Counted from the stretch's first letter, positions 19,671 through 29,323 are shown. The stretch is 64,000 nt of DNA from Qipengyuania vesicularis (GCF_019711415.1 NZ_JAIGNJ010000002.1:434001-498000); one strand, 5' to 3'. Notes: generated from the letters alone by a model not told the origin. Translations and numbers: made by a program.

Positions 19671-20573
19671 TTAGGCCTTATCCTTGCTTGAGGACGCATT
19701 GTCCAACGCTTTGACCGCATGTTCCGCGATCGGCAGGTCCATGTGCTTCCGGAGTTCGTCGAGCGCTTGCGCGGTAAGCGCGGCGCGGCCACGTGGACCG
19801 TTGAAATATTCCTGGATCCAGGGATGGTCGAGGTCCATCAGGTTCGGGACAGTATCGACCGCGATGACCTTGCGGTCGGCCAGCACCGCCACCCGGTCAC
19901 AGATTTCGTGCAACGTATCGAGATCGTGTGTGATCAGGAAGACCGTAAGTCCGAGCGTCTCTTTCAACTCACGCGTCAGCCGGTCGAAGGCCGCAGCCCC
20001 GATGGGATCGAGCCCTGCAGTCGGCTCGTCGAGAAAGAGCAGCTCGGGATCGAGAGCCAATGCGCGGGCAAGACCGGCGCGCTTCTTCATGCCGCCCGAA
20101 AGCTCGCTTGGATATTTGCTCACGGCCTCTTCGGGCAGGCCCGAGAGCAGCACCTTGTACCGCGCGATTTCGTGGCGAAGTTCGTCCGAGATTTCCGGAT
20201 AGAACTGCTTCAGCGGCACTTCGACATTCTCGCCCACGGTCAGCGTCGAGAACAATGCGCCGCCCTGGAACAGCACGCCCCAGCGATCGCGCACGCCAAT
20301 CTCTTCATCGGGTTCGGCTTCGATGATCGACTTATCGAAAACCCGCACATCGCCTGCATTGGGTGTCTGCAGGCCGATGATCGAGCGCATCAGCACCGAC
20401 TTGCCAGTTCCCGAGCCCCCGACCACGCCGAGGATCTCTCCGCGCTGCACCTTGAGGTCGAGATCCTCGTGCACAGTGATTTCGCCGAAACGATTGGTCA
20501 GTCCTTCGACGACGATCGGATAATCGCCGCGATAACGCGCATGATGGTGGAAGGCGTTTTCCTCCTCGCTCAT
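19671..20573 (-). CDS. mlaF: MlaF-like ABC transporter ATP-binding protein
   Basis: 300 residues. Walker A GGSGTGKS, signature LSGGMKKRAGLARALALDP, Walker B ELLFLDEPTAGLDP and the switch His in VFLITHDLD are all present. It is the cytosolic motor of the Mla-type lipid transporter. The start at 20573 shares a base with the mlaE stop (TGATG). The open frame runs 65 codons further upstream inside mlaE, but that part has no ABC similarity. An extra stretch of about 40 residues follows the ATPase core. Confidence 0.95.
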   Translation of the reverse strand: MSEEENAFHHHARYRGDYPIVVEGLTNRFGEITVHEDLDLKVQRGEILGVVGGSGTGKSVLMRSIIGLQTPNAGDVRVFDKSIIEAEPDEEIGVRDRWGVLFQGGALFSTLTVGENVEVPLKQFYPEISDELRHEIARYKVLLSGLPEEAVSKYPSELSGGMKKRAGLARALALDPELLFLDEPTAGLDPIGAAAFDRLTRELKETLGLTVFLITHDLDTLHEICDRVAVLADRKVIAVDTVPNLMDLDHPWIQEYFNGPRGRAALTAQALDELRKHMDLPIAEHAVKALDNASSSKDKA

Positions 20574-21682
20574 CAACCCCACCCCAGTTCGGTGAAGAAG
20601 ACCGCGAAGAATGCGTCGAGCACGATGACCGCGAAGATCGCAGAAACAACCGCCATGGTTGTACGGATGCCGACCTCTTCCGAGTTCCCGCGCACCTGCA
20701 GGCCGTGATAGCAACCGGCGAGGCCGATAATCAGCCCGAAGACCGGCGCCTTGATGAGACCGACCCACAAGTCATAGGTTGGAACGACCTCCTGGATACG
20801 CGAGAGGAAGGTCCAGAAGGGAATCCCCAGGATGACGTCGCCAATCACAGCACCGCCAATGATCGCCATGCAGGACGCGTAGAAACCAAGCAGCGGCATC
20901 ATCAGCACGGCGGCCATGATGCGCGGGATCACCAAGGCTTCCATCGGCGCAATCCCGATGGTGCGCATCGCATCGACTTCTTCCGTTAGCTTCATCGTGC
21001 CAAGCTGCGCGGCAAAAGCACTGCCGGACCGGCCCGCAACCATGATCGCGGTCATCAGCACGCCCAGTTCGCGCAGGGTGATACGGCCAACGAGGTTAAT
21101 CGTCAGCGTTTCGGCACCGAATTGCGCCAGCTGCACAGCGCCTTGTTGCGCGATCACGATCCCGATCAGGAAGCTCATCAACCCGATGATCGGCAGGGCG
21201 GAAACACCGACCAGCTCCGCCTGCCTGACCAGCGCGACCATGCGGAACCGGCGCGGATTGCGCAGCAGCGACCAGGTCGCGAGGATCAGCGAGCCAAGGA
21301 AGCTGAGAACGCCGTAAACGCCGGTGCGAGCGTTGAAGACCTTTTCGCCCATCGCTTCGGGCACGCGGCTCCAGACCGGAAGGCGTGGAGCGGCTATCTG
21401 CTCCTCGCTATCCATCCCTTCCAGCGCGCCGAGCAATCGTTGCGCGCGCTCGCTTGCACCCGTGATCGTGGCGTTGTGACGCGTCGCGATGTGGCAGGCC
21501 ATCCACGCGCCGACGGTGTCGATCTCGGAGACACCCGACAGGTCGACCTGTGCAATGTCGCCTTCAAGCGATCTCAGGTCTTCGTCGACTGCGCCGATGC
21601 TCGACACGAGATACGGTCCGGTAAGCGCCAAAACCGCTCCCCCCTCGCCCTCGTGCAGCTCGTATTCCGCCAGACCTGTCAT
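20573..21682 (-). CDS. mlaE: MlaE-type permease with N-terminal STAS (MlaB-like) domain
   Basis: 369 residues. The first 110 residues look like a STAS domain (VLALTGPYLVSSIGAVDEDL, then VDLSGVSEIDTVGAW), the fold of MlaB, which in E. coli is a separate protein. The rest is the MlaE permease: EALVIPRIMAAVLMMPLL, and several membrane helices around it, with GVLMTAIMVAGRSGSAFAAQLGTMKLTEEVDAMRTIG as the coupling segment. So MlaB and MlaE are fused here. It is the first gene of a four-gene operon and is divergent from valS. Confidence 0.93.
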   Translation of the reverse strand: MTGLAEYELHEGEGGAVLALTGPYLVSSIGAVDEDLRSLEGDIAQVDLSGVSEIDTVGAWMACHIATRHNATITGASERAQRLLGALEGMDSEEQIAAPRLPVWSRVPEAMGEKVFNARTGVYGVLSFLGSLILATWSLLRNPRRFRMVALVRQAELVGVSALPIIGLMSFLIGIVIAQQGAVQLAQFGAETLTINLVGRITLRELGVLMTAIMVAGRSGSAFAAQLGTMKLTEEVDAMRTIGIAPMEALVIPRIMAAVLMMPLLGFYASCMAIIGGAVIGDVILGIPFWTFLSRIQEVVPTYDLWVGLIKAPVFGLIIGLAGCYHGLQVRGNSEEVGIRTTMAVVSAIFAVIVLDAFFAVFFTELGWG

Positions 21683-21786
21683 CCGCCAATCGCTATGCGG
21701 GGAAATGCCTCGCTAAACAAGCGCGTATCAATTCGCATCCCCTCCGGCGTTGCATCGCACAATAAGCGCTGGCATGGGCCGTTGCC

Positions 21787-24651
21787 ATGAGCACCGAGCT
21801 ATCCAAGACCTTTGATCCCGCCGAAATCGAGCAGCGCTGGTACGCGCATTGGGAAGAAAACGGCCTGTTCCGCCCCGAGCGGCCCGACGCCGAACCCTTC
21901 ACCATCGTGAACCCTCCGCCGAATGTGACCGGCTCGCTCCATATCGGCCATGCGCTCGACAACACGCTGCAGGATGTGGTGATCCGCTACGAACGCTTGC
22001 GCGGCAAGGATGCGCTGTGGGTGGTCGGCACCGACCATGCGGGCATCGCCACTCAGATGGTGGTCGAACGCCAGCTTGAGGCGAAGCAGGACAAACGCAC
22101 GAACTACTCGCGCGAGGAATTCGTCGACAAGGTTTGGGCGTGGAAGGAAGAGAGCGGTGGCACGATCACCCGCCAGCTGCGCCGCCTCGGCTGTTCGATG
22201 GACTGGAGCCGCGAACAGTTCACCATGGACCCGCATTTCACCGAGGCCGTGCTCAAGGTCTTCGTCGATCTTTACAATGACGGGCTGATCTACCGCGACA
22301 AGCGGCTGGTGAACTGGGACGTCAAGCTGAAGACCGCGATTTCGGACCTCGAGGTCGAGACCAGCGATGTGAAAAGCGGCTTCTGGCATTTCCGCTATCC
22401 GCTGGCTGACGGCGTAACCACGTCGGAGGGCAAGGATTACCTTGTCGTCGCCACCACGCGTCCGGAAACCATGCTCGCCGACATGGCAGTGGCGGTTCAC
22501 CCCGACGACGAGCGCTACAAGTCGGTCGTGGGCAAGGATATCCTCCAGCCGATCACCGGCCGCCGCTTCAAGGTGGTGGCCGACGAGCACGCCGATCCGG
22601 AGCTCGGCTCGGGCTGCGTGAAGATCACTCCGGGGCATGACTTCAACGACTTCGACGTGGGCAAGCGTGCTGGTTTCGCGCCTGCCGACATGCTCAACAT
22701 GCTCGATGCGGAAGGCAATGTCTGCCAGACCGCCGACGGGCTGGTGCCGGACGAATTCCTCGGCATGCACCGCTTCAAGCGCGACGGTGTTGATGGCGCA
22801 CGCGAGCTGGTCGTGGCACGGATGAAAGAACTCGGCTTCCTCATCCCGCATGTCACCAAGGACAAGGAAGGCAACGAGGTCGAGCACGACGCAGAGCCGC
22901 GCACCATCGCAACGCCCTTCGGCGACCGCGGCGGCGTGGTCATCGAACCGTGGCTGACCGACCAGTGGTATGTCGATGCCGAGAAGCTAGCTGTTGCTCC
23001 GATCCAGGCAGTGAAGGACGGTACGATCGAGATCGTCCCGAAAAGCTGGGAGAAGACCTTCTTCAACTGGATGGAAAATATCCAGCCTTGGTGCGTCAGC
23101 CGCCAGCTCTGGTGGGGCCACCGGATTCCGGCGTGGTATGGGCCGGATGGGCGCGCCTATGTCGGCCAGAACTTTGAGGAGGTTATCGAGAAGGCCATCA
23201 ATGATGGCTCAACCGAGTATGACAACCACTTCTTCGATTCCGGACAAATATTCGAGTGCGGAGAAGATGATGAGGCCAGGATCGAGGTCAGCGCAGAGGG
23301 CGAGAAGAAGCTTTGGCTCAAGCGTGATCCTGACGTACTCGATACGTGGTTTTCCTCCGCGCTTTGGCCATTTGCCACACTCGGTTGGCCAAGCGCTCAG
23401 CATCTTCCCGACGATCAGCACAACTTGCTAAAGAAGCACTATCCCAACGACCTGCTGATCTCGGGCTTCGACATCTTGTTCTTCTGGGATGCGCGCATGA
23501 TGATGCAGGGGATGCACCTGACCGGGAAGGCACCGTGGCCGCGGCTTTATCTCCACGGGCTCGTACGCGCCGCCGACGGGGCGAAGATGTCCAAGTCGAA
23601 GGGCAATGTCGTCGACCCGCTCGGCCTGATCGACCAGTACGGCGCCGATGCGTTGCGCTTCTTCATGTCAGCGATGGAGAGCCAGGGCCGTGACATCAAG
23701 ATGGATGAACGCCGTGTCGAGGGCTATCGCAATTTCGCGACAAAGCTCTGGAATGCCACGCGTTTCTGCCAGTCGAACGGCATCGGCGCGAGCACGAGTA
23801 TCGCCGCACCCGCCGCCACGCAGGCGGTCAACAAGTGGATCATCGGCGAAGTCGTCGAGACGAAGAACGCGCTCGAACAGGCAATGGCCGATTTGCGCTT
23901 CGATGCCGCCGCGAACACGATCTACCACTTCGTGTGGGACCGGTTCTGCGACTGGTATCTGGAGCTAATTAAGCCAACTCTGAACGAAGACGCGGCAATC
24001 TATCCAAAGCACGCAAACGAAACACGCGCGGTCGCCGGCTGGGCACTCGACCAGATCCTCGTCATGCTGCACCCCTTCATGCCCTTCATCACCGAAGAGC
24101 TGTGGTCGAAGCAGGGCGATCGCCCGAACTACCCACTCATCACCGCCAGCTGGCCCGATCCGCAGGCAGATGTCGATGCGGCTGCTAAGGCGGAAATAGA
24201 TTGGCTCATCGCGCTCACCAGCGCGGTGCGCACGGCGAAGAACGAACTCGGCATCGCGCCGGGTGCGAAGCTGGAAGCCTACTGCCCTGCCCCCTCGGCG
24301 CTGGGCCGCAAGGTCGTGGAGGAGAACGCGGCGGCAATCGAACGCCTCGCACGCCTCACACCGGTCCACTTCTCCGAAGCTCCCGGCGGTGCGGCAATGC
24401 AGATTGCTGCGGGCGACGATGCCTTCATTATCCCGCTTGAGGGCGTGATCGACATCGAAGCTGAAAAAGCCCGCCTCAACAAGGCGATGGAAGCCTCTAC
24501 CAAGGAAGCCAAATCGCTCGAAGGCCGCCTCGGCAACGCGAATTTCGTCGAACGCGCCAAGCCCGAGGCAGTCGAGAAAGCCCGCGCGGACTTCGCGCAT
24601 CACATGACGGAAATCGAGCGACTGAAAGCGGCTCTGGCAAGGCTGGGCTAG
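21787..24651 (+). CDS. valS: Valyl-tRNA synthetase
   Basis: 954 residues, class I synthetase. The HIGH motif is in [15 protein letters not shown] and KMSKS in [14 protein letters not shown]. The editing domain ([19 protein letters not shown]) lies between them, and a C-terminal coiled-coil arm follows the anticodon domain ([23 protein letters not shown]). A stretch near 23160-23450 ([16 protein letters not shown] onward) uses more AT-ending codons than the rest of the gene. It is a single plus-strand gene, divergent from the mla operon and followed by a palindromic repeat. Confidence 0.98.
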   Translation: MSTELSKTFDPAEIEQRWYAHWEENGLFRPERPDAEPFTIVNPPPNVTGSLHIGHALDNTLQDVVIRYERLRGKDALWVVGTDHAGIATQMVVERQLEAKQDKRTNYSREEFVDKVWAWKEESGGTITRQLRRLGCSMDWSREQFTMDPHFTEAVLKVFVDLYNDGLIYRDKRLVNWDVKLKTAISDLEVETSDVKSGFWHFRYPLADGVTTSEGKDYLVVATTRPETMLADMAVAVHPDDERYKSVVGKDILQPITGRRFKVVADEHADPELGSGCVKITPGHDFNDFDVGKRAGFAPADMLNMLDAEGNVCQTADGLVPDEFLGMHRFKRDGVDGARELVVARMKELGFLIPHVTKDKEGNEVEHDAEPRTIATPFGDRGGVVIEPWLTDQWYVDAEKLAVAPIQAVKDGTIEIVPKSWEKTFFNWMENIQPWCVSRQLWWGHRIPAWYGPDGRAYVGQNFEEVIEKAINDGSTEYDNHFFDSGQIFECGEDDEARIEVSAEGEKKLWLKRDPDVLDTWFSSALWPFATLGWPSAQHLPDDQHNLLKKHYPNDLLISGFDILFFWDARMMMQGMHLTGKAPWPRLYLHGLVRAADGAKMSKSKGNVVDPLGLIDQYGADALRFFMSAMESQGRDIKMDERRVEGYRNFATKLWNATRFCQSNGIGASTSIAAPAATQAVNKWIIGEVVETKNALEQAMADLRFDAAANTIYHFVWDRFCDWYLELIKPTLNEDAAIYPKHANETRAVAGWALDQILVMLHPFMPFITEELWSKQGDRPNYPLITASWPDPQADVDAAAKAEIDWLIALTSAVRTAKNELGIAPGAKLEAYCPAPSALGRKVVEENAAAIERLARLTPVHFSEAPGGAAMQIAAGDDAFIIPLEGVIDIEAEKARLNKAMEASTKEAKSLEGRLGNANFVERAKPEAVEKARADFAHHMTEIERLKAALARLG

Positions 24652-24657
24652 CAATCT

Positions 24658-24748
24658 CCGTTCGTGCTGAGCTTGTCGAAGCACCGCTTTTTCTTCTAGC
24701 GCTGGATCGAGGTGAAGGACGGCCCTTCGACAAGCTCAGGGCGAACGG
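24658..24748. repeat. REP-like inverted repeat pair between valS and queE
   Basis: Two 28-base arms (24658-24685 and 24721-24748) are inverted copies with four mismatches. Each arm is itself a hairpin: GTGC ... GCAC in the first and GCCC ... GGGC in the second around a shared TGAGCTTGTCGAA core. The four differences are paired changes that keep both stems intact. The CTTCGACAAGCTCAG core is widespread in intergenic regions of Sphingomonadales and relatives (from memory). The 35-base spacer has a T-rich run (CTTTTTCTTCT) that could help end valS transcription. Confidence 0.85.
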
Positions 24749-24753
24749 AAGAG

Positions 24754-25488
24754 ATGGCTTTAGTTCTAGCAACCGATGATACCGGCGGGCCGGAGATTTT
24801 TGCTTCGGTCCAAGGCGAAGGTCCGAGCGCGGGGATGCCGGTCGCCTTCTTGCGTCTGTCGCGCTGCAACCTTGCCTGCGTGTGGTGCGATACGGCCTAC
24901 ACCTGGCGGTTCGAAGGCGATAATCGCCCCCATCGCGACGGGGTCGCTTTCGAGCGCAAGGCGAACCAGGTCACGCTCGACGAGGAAGAAGTCGCCGCGC
25001 GCATCATGCAGCTCGGACAGGACCGGCTCGTGATTACCGGCGGCGAGCCGCTGTTGCAGGCGCCTGCGCTGGCGAAACTGCTCGACGTGTTGCCCGACAT
25101 TTCGGTCGAGATCGAGACCAACGGAACCACCAAGGCCCCGCCGCGGCTCGATATCCGCATCGACCAGTTCAACGTCAGCCCCAAGCTCGCGCATAGCGGC
25201 AATCCGGCAGATCTCGCGCTACTCCCCGAACGGCTCGATGCCTATGCAACCGACCCGCGCGCTTGGTTCAAGTTCGTGATCGCCGAGCCTGCAGATGTCG
25301 AGGAGGTGTTGACCCTGCGCGATCGCTACCGCTTCAAGCCCGGACACGTCTTCCTGATGCCCGAAGGAACCGACAGCGAGACCCTTCGTGAGCGCGAGCA
25401 GTGGCTTTGCGATCTATGTCTGGAGCACGGCTTTCGCATGTCCGACCGGCTGCATATCCACCTGTTCGGGGATACGCGCGGAACGTGA
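24754..25488 (+). CDS. queE: 7-carboxy-7-deazaguanine synthase QueE (radical SAM)
   Basis: 244 residues. The radical SAM cysteines are Cys38, Cys42 and Cys45 in CNLACVWCDTAYTW, the normal CxxxCxxC spacing. The GEGPSAG motif upstream and RLVITGGEPLLQ after it are family features. QueE turns 6-carboxytetrahydropterin into 7-carboxy-7-deazaguanine, on the way to queuosine. The start is ATG 24754; the open frame upstream (from 24712) only translates the palindromic repeat and should be ignored. No other queuosine gene is in the window. Confidence 0.96.
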   Translation: MALVLATDDTGGPEIFASVQGEGPSAGMPVAFLRLSRCNLACVWCDTAYTWRFEGDNRPHRDGVAFERKANQVTLDEEEVAARIMQLGQDRLVITGGEPLLQAPALAKLLDVLPDISVEIETNGTTKAPPRLDIRIDQFNVSPKLAHSGNPADLALLPERLDAYATDPRAWFKFVIAEPADVEEVLTLRDRYRFKPGHVFLMPEGTDSETLREREQWLCDLCLEHGFRMSDRLHIHLFGDTRGT

Positions 25489-25538
25489 TCCACCGCGAAG
25501 GCGGAGGTCTCGGTCGGCTTGGCACGAGTTCGCCTGAG

Positions 25539-25558
25539 GTCCCCGCCTGCGCGGGGAC
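25539..25558. terminator. Hairpin between the convergent queE and HerA-type genes
   Basis: GTCCCCGC and GCGGGGAC form a perfect 8-bp stem with loop CTGC. It sits in the 79 bases between two convergent stops, so it can serve both, though neither side has a clear T-run. A second partial palindrome (CCGCGAAGGCGG, 25493-25504) lies nearby, and the tract resembles short intergenic repeats common in this group. Confidence 0.5.
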
Positions 25559-25567
25559 GCACCACAG

Positions 25568-27550
25568 TTATCCCTGTGAACGCCACCGCTGCACGGTGCG
25601 CAGGACGAGGTCCTCTTCGCCGCCGGGCTTGTTCCACATCTCGATGAAGCTTGGGTCTTCCGAAGCCGGGCGCTTCACTTCTTCCAGATTGTCGAAGCTG
25701 ACACGGATCGGGATGGCGACACCCTCGCCGCAGATGATGCACTCGCGGTTCCGCAGTGCGGGGATAGCGTCGAGGAAGCCGCGCGCACCTTCGGGCATCG
25801 CCGCACGGACGAAATCCTGGTCGCGGTCGTTGTTGAGACGCATCGAGATGATCGTACCGCACTGCGACAGCACGCCTTCGGCAAGGTCGGACGGGCGCTG
25901 CGTGATGAGGCCCAGCGATATCCCGTACTTACGGCCTTCCTTGGCGATACGGCCGAGGATGGTACCGACCGAGTTGCCATCGGCATTCTTCTCGCTCGGC
26001 ACGTAACGGTGGGCTTCTTCGCAGACCAGCAGGATCGGCGTAGTCTTGTCGTCGCGGCCCCAGATAGCGAAATCGAACACCAGGCGGCTGAGCACGGCCA
26101 CCACGGTAGCCGTGATGTCCGAGGGCACGCCCGACACGTCGATGATCGAGATCGGCTTGCCGTTCGATGGCATGCGGAAAATCTTGCTAATGAACTCGGC
26201 CATGGTGTCGGCCACCAGCATGCCGGAGAACATGAACTGGTAGCGCGGGTCGGCCTTCAGCTCGTCCAGCTTGTTCTTGATGCGCATGTAAGGCGCCGAA
26301 TTGGTCGCCTTGTCGAGCTTGCCCATCTGGTCCTGGATCTCGTTCGACAGATCCGAGAGCAGGTAGGGAATGGGCGAATCCACGGTGATCTTGCCCATGG
26401 TCTGGGCCAGCTTGCTCTTGCTGCGCGCCTTGAGGAGACATTTGGCAAGGATGTCGGAATCGACCTGGCGTTCGTTTCCGGCGCTGGTCAGCAGCACCTC
26501 GCAATGCTCCTCGAAATTCATGATCCAGTAGGGCATCTGGAGGTTCGAGACGTCGAGGATCACGCCGGTCTGGCGGAAAGCCGCCGAATATTCGCCGTGC
26601 GGGTCGATCATCACGATGTGACCTTCGGGCGCTGCCTCGCAGATGCGGTGCAGGATCAGCGCGGCGCTGGTCGATTTACCGGTACCGGTCGAACCCAGCA
26701 GCGCGAAGTGCTTGCCGAGCATGGCGTCGACGTAGAGGCCGGCGCGGATGTCCTTGGTGGGATAGACCTTGCCGATGGTGACAGCGCTGCGACCGTCGCT
26801 GGCATAGACCTGCTTGAGATCGCTGGTCGACGCAGGGAATACCATCGCGCCGGGGACCGGGTAGCGGGTCACACCGCGACGGAAGCTGTGCAGGCGTCCG
26901 GTCAGCTTTTCTTCCACGCCTTCACCGAGGAAGTCGATATTGGCGAGGATGCTGCCGGCCTTGCGGTCCTGGCGCTGGTTGCGCACACTGGCGAGGAGCC
27001 AGCTGTTGCCGACCCGAATCTTGATCTGCGAACCGACCTGGCCGGCCATGGCAATGGCAGGGTCGGGGTCGTCGCCGCATTCGGTCAGGCGCTGGAGATC
27101 GATCGCGATCATCGAGCCCGAACCGGCGATTTCGAGCACCACGCCGATCGGCTGGAGCGCGTTTTCGCTCGGCGGTGCCTCTTCCTCCTCGGGCTGTGCT
27201 TCCGGCTTTGGCTCGGGCTTGGCAGCGAGCTCCGAAGGGCGCGGCGGCGCCTCGCCCAGCTTTGGCGACGCGGCCTGCTGCGGAGGCGGAGCGCTTTCCT
27301 GTGCGGGTTGCTGAACGGGCGGCTGTTCTGCGGCGGGCTGCTGCGTGGGCGCGTCTGCCTGCTCTGCTACTGGGGTTTCGGGTTCCGGCTGTTGATGCAC
27401 GTAACCCGATCGCGACACCCCGCCACCGGCCTGTTCGCCTTCGGGCGAGCGACGGATCCGGTCGCGCAGGCTGCGCGGGCGCGCTTCTTCGCCATGCTGC
27501 TGGCCCGGAGTTCCGTTGGAACCGAAGTTTGCGTTGCCCATGTCGTTCAT
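25568..27550 (-). CDS. HerA-type (DUF87) ATPase with disordered N-terminal region
   Basis: 660 residues. The first 130 residues are low-complexity Pro, Gln, Glu and Ala, so probably unstructured. A HAS-barrel-like segment (IGVVLEIAGSGSMIAIDL) comes next, then a HerA/FtsK-like ATPase: Walker A GSTGTGKST (about 286-294), Walker B HIVMIDPHGE, and CEEAHRYVPSEKNADGNSVG with LGLITQRPSDLAEGVLSQC as sensor and arginine regions. HerA proteins are hexameric DNA translocases, often with a NurA nuclease, but no nurA is nearby. A TTAA-N7-TCAA site lies about 85 bases upstream. Confidence 0.88.
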   Translation of the reverse strand: MNDMGNANFGSNGTPGQQHGEEARPRSLRDRIRRSPEGEQAGGGVSRSGYVHQQPEPETPVAEQADAPTQQPAAEQPPVQQPAQESAPPPQQAASPKLGEAPPRPSELAAKPEPKPEAQPEEEEAPPSENALQPIGVVLEIAGSGSMIAIDLQRLTECGDDPDPAIAMAGQVGSQIKIRVGNSWLLASVRNQRQDRKAGSILANIDFLGEGVEEKLTGRLHSFRRGVTRYPVPGAMVFPASTSDLKQVYASDGRSAVTIGKVYPTKDIRAGLYVDAMLGKHFALLGSTGTGKSTSAALILHRICEAAPEGHIVMIDPHGEYSAAFRQTGVILDVSNLQMPYWIMNFEEHCEVLLTSAGNERQVDSDILAKCLLKARSKSKLAQTMGKITVDSPIPYLLSDLSNEIQDQMGKLDKATNSAPYMRIKNKLDELKADPRYQFMFSGMLVADTMAEFISKIFRMPSNGKPISIIDVSGVPSDITATVVAVLSRLVFDFAIWGRDDKTTPILLVCEEAHRYVPSEKNADGNSVGTILGRIAKEGRKYGISLGLITQRPSDLAEGVLSQCGTIISMRLNNDRDQDFVRAAMPEGARGFLDAIPALRNRECIICGEGVAIPIRVSFDNLEEVKRPASEDPSFIEMWNKPGGEEDLVLRTVQRWRSQG

Positions 27551-27671
27551 CTGTCTGCTCTGGCCCCTGTTGATCGCGCGCGAGGATACTCACGCGGCGC
27601 GCAAATGGTCGGCCAGAGTAGTGCCCGATAAGGGTTAAGAACGGGTCAACGATAACCTGCGAGCCGCGCGA

Positions 27672-28421
27672 TCAGAGGCGCGCGAAGAGCCGTCCGGCAC
27701 CCCATCCCATGCTGACGGAGAGGATGACGGCAACAAGTCCATAGAGAAGGCCGTGATTGTTGGCGCTGTCTTCGACGAAGAGTTCGAGCCCAACCTTCCT
27801 GACCTCGACCTCCGACTGGGCAGAAGCAATCACGCGGCCCTGGCTGATCGCGAACGTTTCTGCGACATAGGTGCCGGTCGTGACATTCGAGGGCATCGAA
27901 ATGCGCGCCTGGTAGAGGACATCCTCGGTGATGCTCACACCCGCCATGTCCTCTTTGTAAAGACCCTGGCGCCGCTTGAGATCGACGAGGCCGAGGGCAA
28001 AGCGCATCTGGTCTTCAGGGTTGAAACTGCCGCTCGGAGACAGCTGGATATAGCGCGTTCCGAATTCGTAGATCGCGGCGGTTTTCTGGTCGACGATCTC
28101 GTCTATCGGGCGCGAGGAAGCGACAGCGAAATAGCTCGGGACAGAGCGGAAATCGCTGCTCTCCGCATTCACCCAAACGCCCGCAAAACGTTCCTTCTCG
28201 CGCAGACGGATGGGCTCCGACGGGCCCTTGAGGACGACGACGATGTCATAGCCCTGCCCTGCGCCGCCGCCGGGATCGAGAATGGCGCCGAACAGCAGCA
28301 ATTCCGTGCCCGTGAAGCCCTGTCGCACCTTGACCTCGTGCTGCGAAATCTCGGGCACGAGCACCGCGTCGCGTTGCCCCATCAGGAACAGGGCCGCGAT
28401 AAGGAGGAACAACGCCCTCAC
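27672..28421 (-). CDS. TIGR02186 family membrane-anchored protein
   Basis: 249 residues. An N-terminal signal or anchor (MRALFLLIAALFLMG) precedes a periplasmic beta-rich domain (VPEISQHEVKVRQGFTGTELLLFGAI, then YDIVVVLKGPSEPIRLREKERFAGVWVN) and a C-terminal membrane helix (LLYGLVAVILSVSMGWGAGRLFA). This is the layout of the alphaproteobacterial TIGR02186 (Alph_Pro_TM) family of unknown function. It overlaps the TSUP transporter gene by 4 bases (ATGA), so the two are made together and probably work as one exporter. Confidence 0.92.
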   Translation of the reverse strand: MRALFLLIAALFLMGQRDAVLVPEISQHEVKVRQGFTGTELLLFGAILDPGGGAGQGYDIVVVLKGPSEPIRLREKERFAGVWVNAESSDFRSVPSYFAVASSRPIDEIVDQKTAAIYEFGTRYIQLSPSGSFNPEDQMRFALGLVDLKRRQGLYKEDMAGVSITEDVLYQARISMPSNVTTGTYVAETFAISQGRVIASAQSEVEVRKVGLELFVEDSANNHGLLYGLVAVILSVSMGWGAGRLFARL

Positions 28422-29323
28422 AGCGGATACACCGTGTAGATTTCGTCAGGCTCATAGAACAGGCCCAGGAGCATGCGGAAGGCGATCAGCAAGACGATTG
28501 CTGCCAGGACCAGCCGCAGCACCTCGGGCTTTGCCGTTACCGCGATCTTGGAGCCGAACTGCGCCCCCGAGACCGATCCGATCAATAGCAGGGCGACGAG
28601 CACGATATCGACCGCGCGGGTCGTGAGCGAATGCATCACCGTGGTTGCGATGGTCACGAAGAGGATGTTGAACAGGCTGGTGCCGACCACGACATTCGCG
28701 CTCATGCCGAGGATGTAGAGCATGGCCGGCACGAGGATGAAGCCGCCGCCAACGCCCATCAGCATGGTCAGTATGCCGACCACCACGCCGACCAGAGCCG
28801 GCGCGAGCGGCGAAATGTACAGACCCGAGCCGTAGAAACGCCATCGCCACGGCAGGTTCGCGACGAGCGGATGGTGGCGCCTTCGCTTGGCCTGTGTCCC
28901 GGTCGTGCCGCGGATGACCTGCACCGATTCCTTCGCCATCAACAGGCCGATCGATCCCAGGAGCAGGACGTAAAGCGCATTGATGACGACATCGATCTGG
29001 CCGATCGCGCGGAAGAAATTGAACAGCAGCGCCCCGAAGCCCGCGCCGATCACCCCCCCGCCGACCATCACCAGGCCCATCCTGTAATCGACCCCCTTAC
29101 GCCTGCCATGTGCGAGCACGCCGGAGACGCTCGCCCCGGTGACCTGGGTCGATGCGGAGGCCGCTGCGACCGTGGGGGGAATCCCATAGAAGATCAGGAG
29201 CGGAGTAGTGAGGAAACCGCCGCCGACCCCGAACAGCCCGGACAATACCCCCGTCAGCGCGCCAAGGCCCACGATCCACAGACCGTTGACCGACAAATTG
29301 GCGATAGGAAGGTAAACGTCCAT
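28418..29323 (-). CDS. TauE/SafE (TSUP) family anion exporter
   Basis: 301 residues with about eight membrane helices in two inverted halves. Each half opens with the family pattern: VGLGALTGVLSGLFGVGGGFLTTPLL at the N-terminus and VVGILTMLMGVGGGFILVPAM in the second half. TSUP proteins move sulfite, sulfoacetate or other organosulfur anions across the inner membrane; the actual substrate is unknown. The gene is followed by its TIGR02186 partner with a 4-base overlap and lies 56 bases after a short unknown gene on the same strand. Confidence 0.92.
   Translation of the reverse strand: MDVYLPIANLSVNGLWIVGLGALTGVLSGLFGVGGGFLTTPLLIFYGIPPTVAAASASTQVTGASVSGVLAHGRRKGVDYRMGLVMVGGGVIGAGFGALLFNFFRAIGQIDVVINALYVLLLGSIGLLMAKESVQVIRGTTGTQAKRRRHHPLVANLPWRWRFYGSGLYISPLAPALVGVVVGILTMLMGVGGGFILVPAMLYILGMSANVVVGTSLFNILFVTIATTVMHSLTTRAVDIVLVALLLIGSVSGAQFGSKIAVTAKPEVLRLVLAAIVLLIAFRMLLGLFYEPDEIYTVYPL

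Noticed and set aside
24712..24753. Longer queE start (MKDGPSTSSGRTEE).
   Set aside because: These residues are the palindromic repeat read as codons.
26009..27631. A 540-codon plus-strand frame over the HerA-type gene.
   Set aside because: Shadow of the GC-rich coding strand; no recognisable domain, start or ribosome site.
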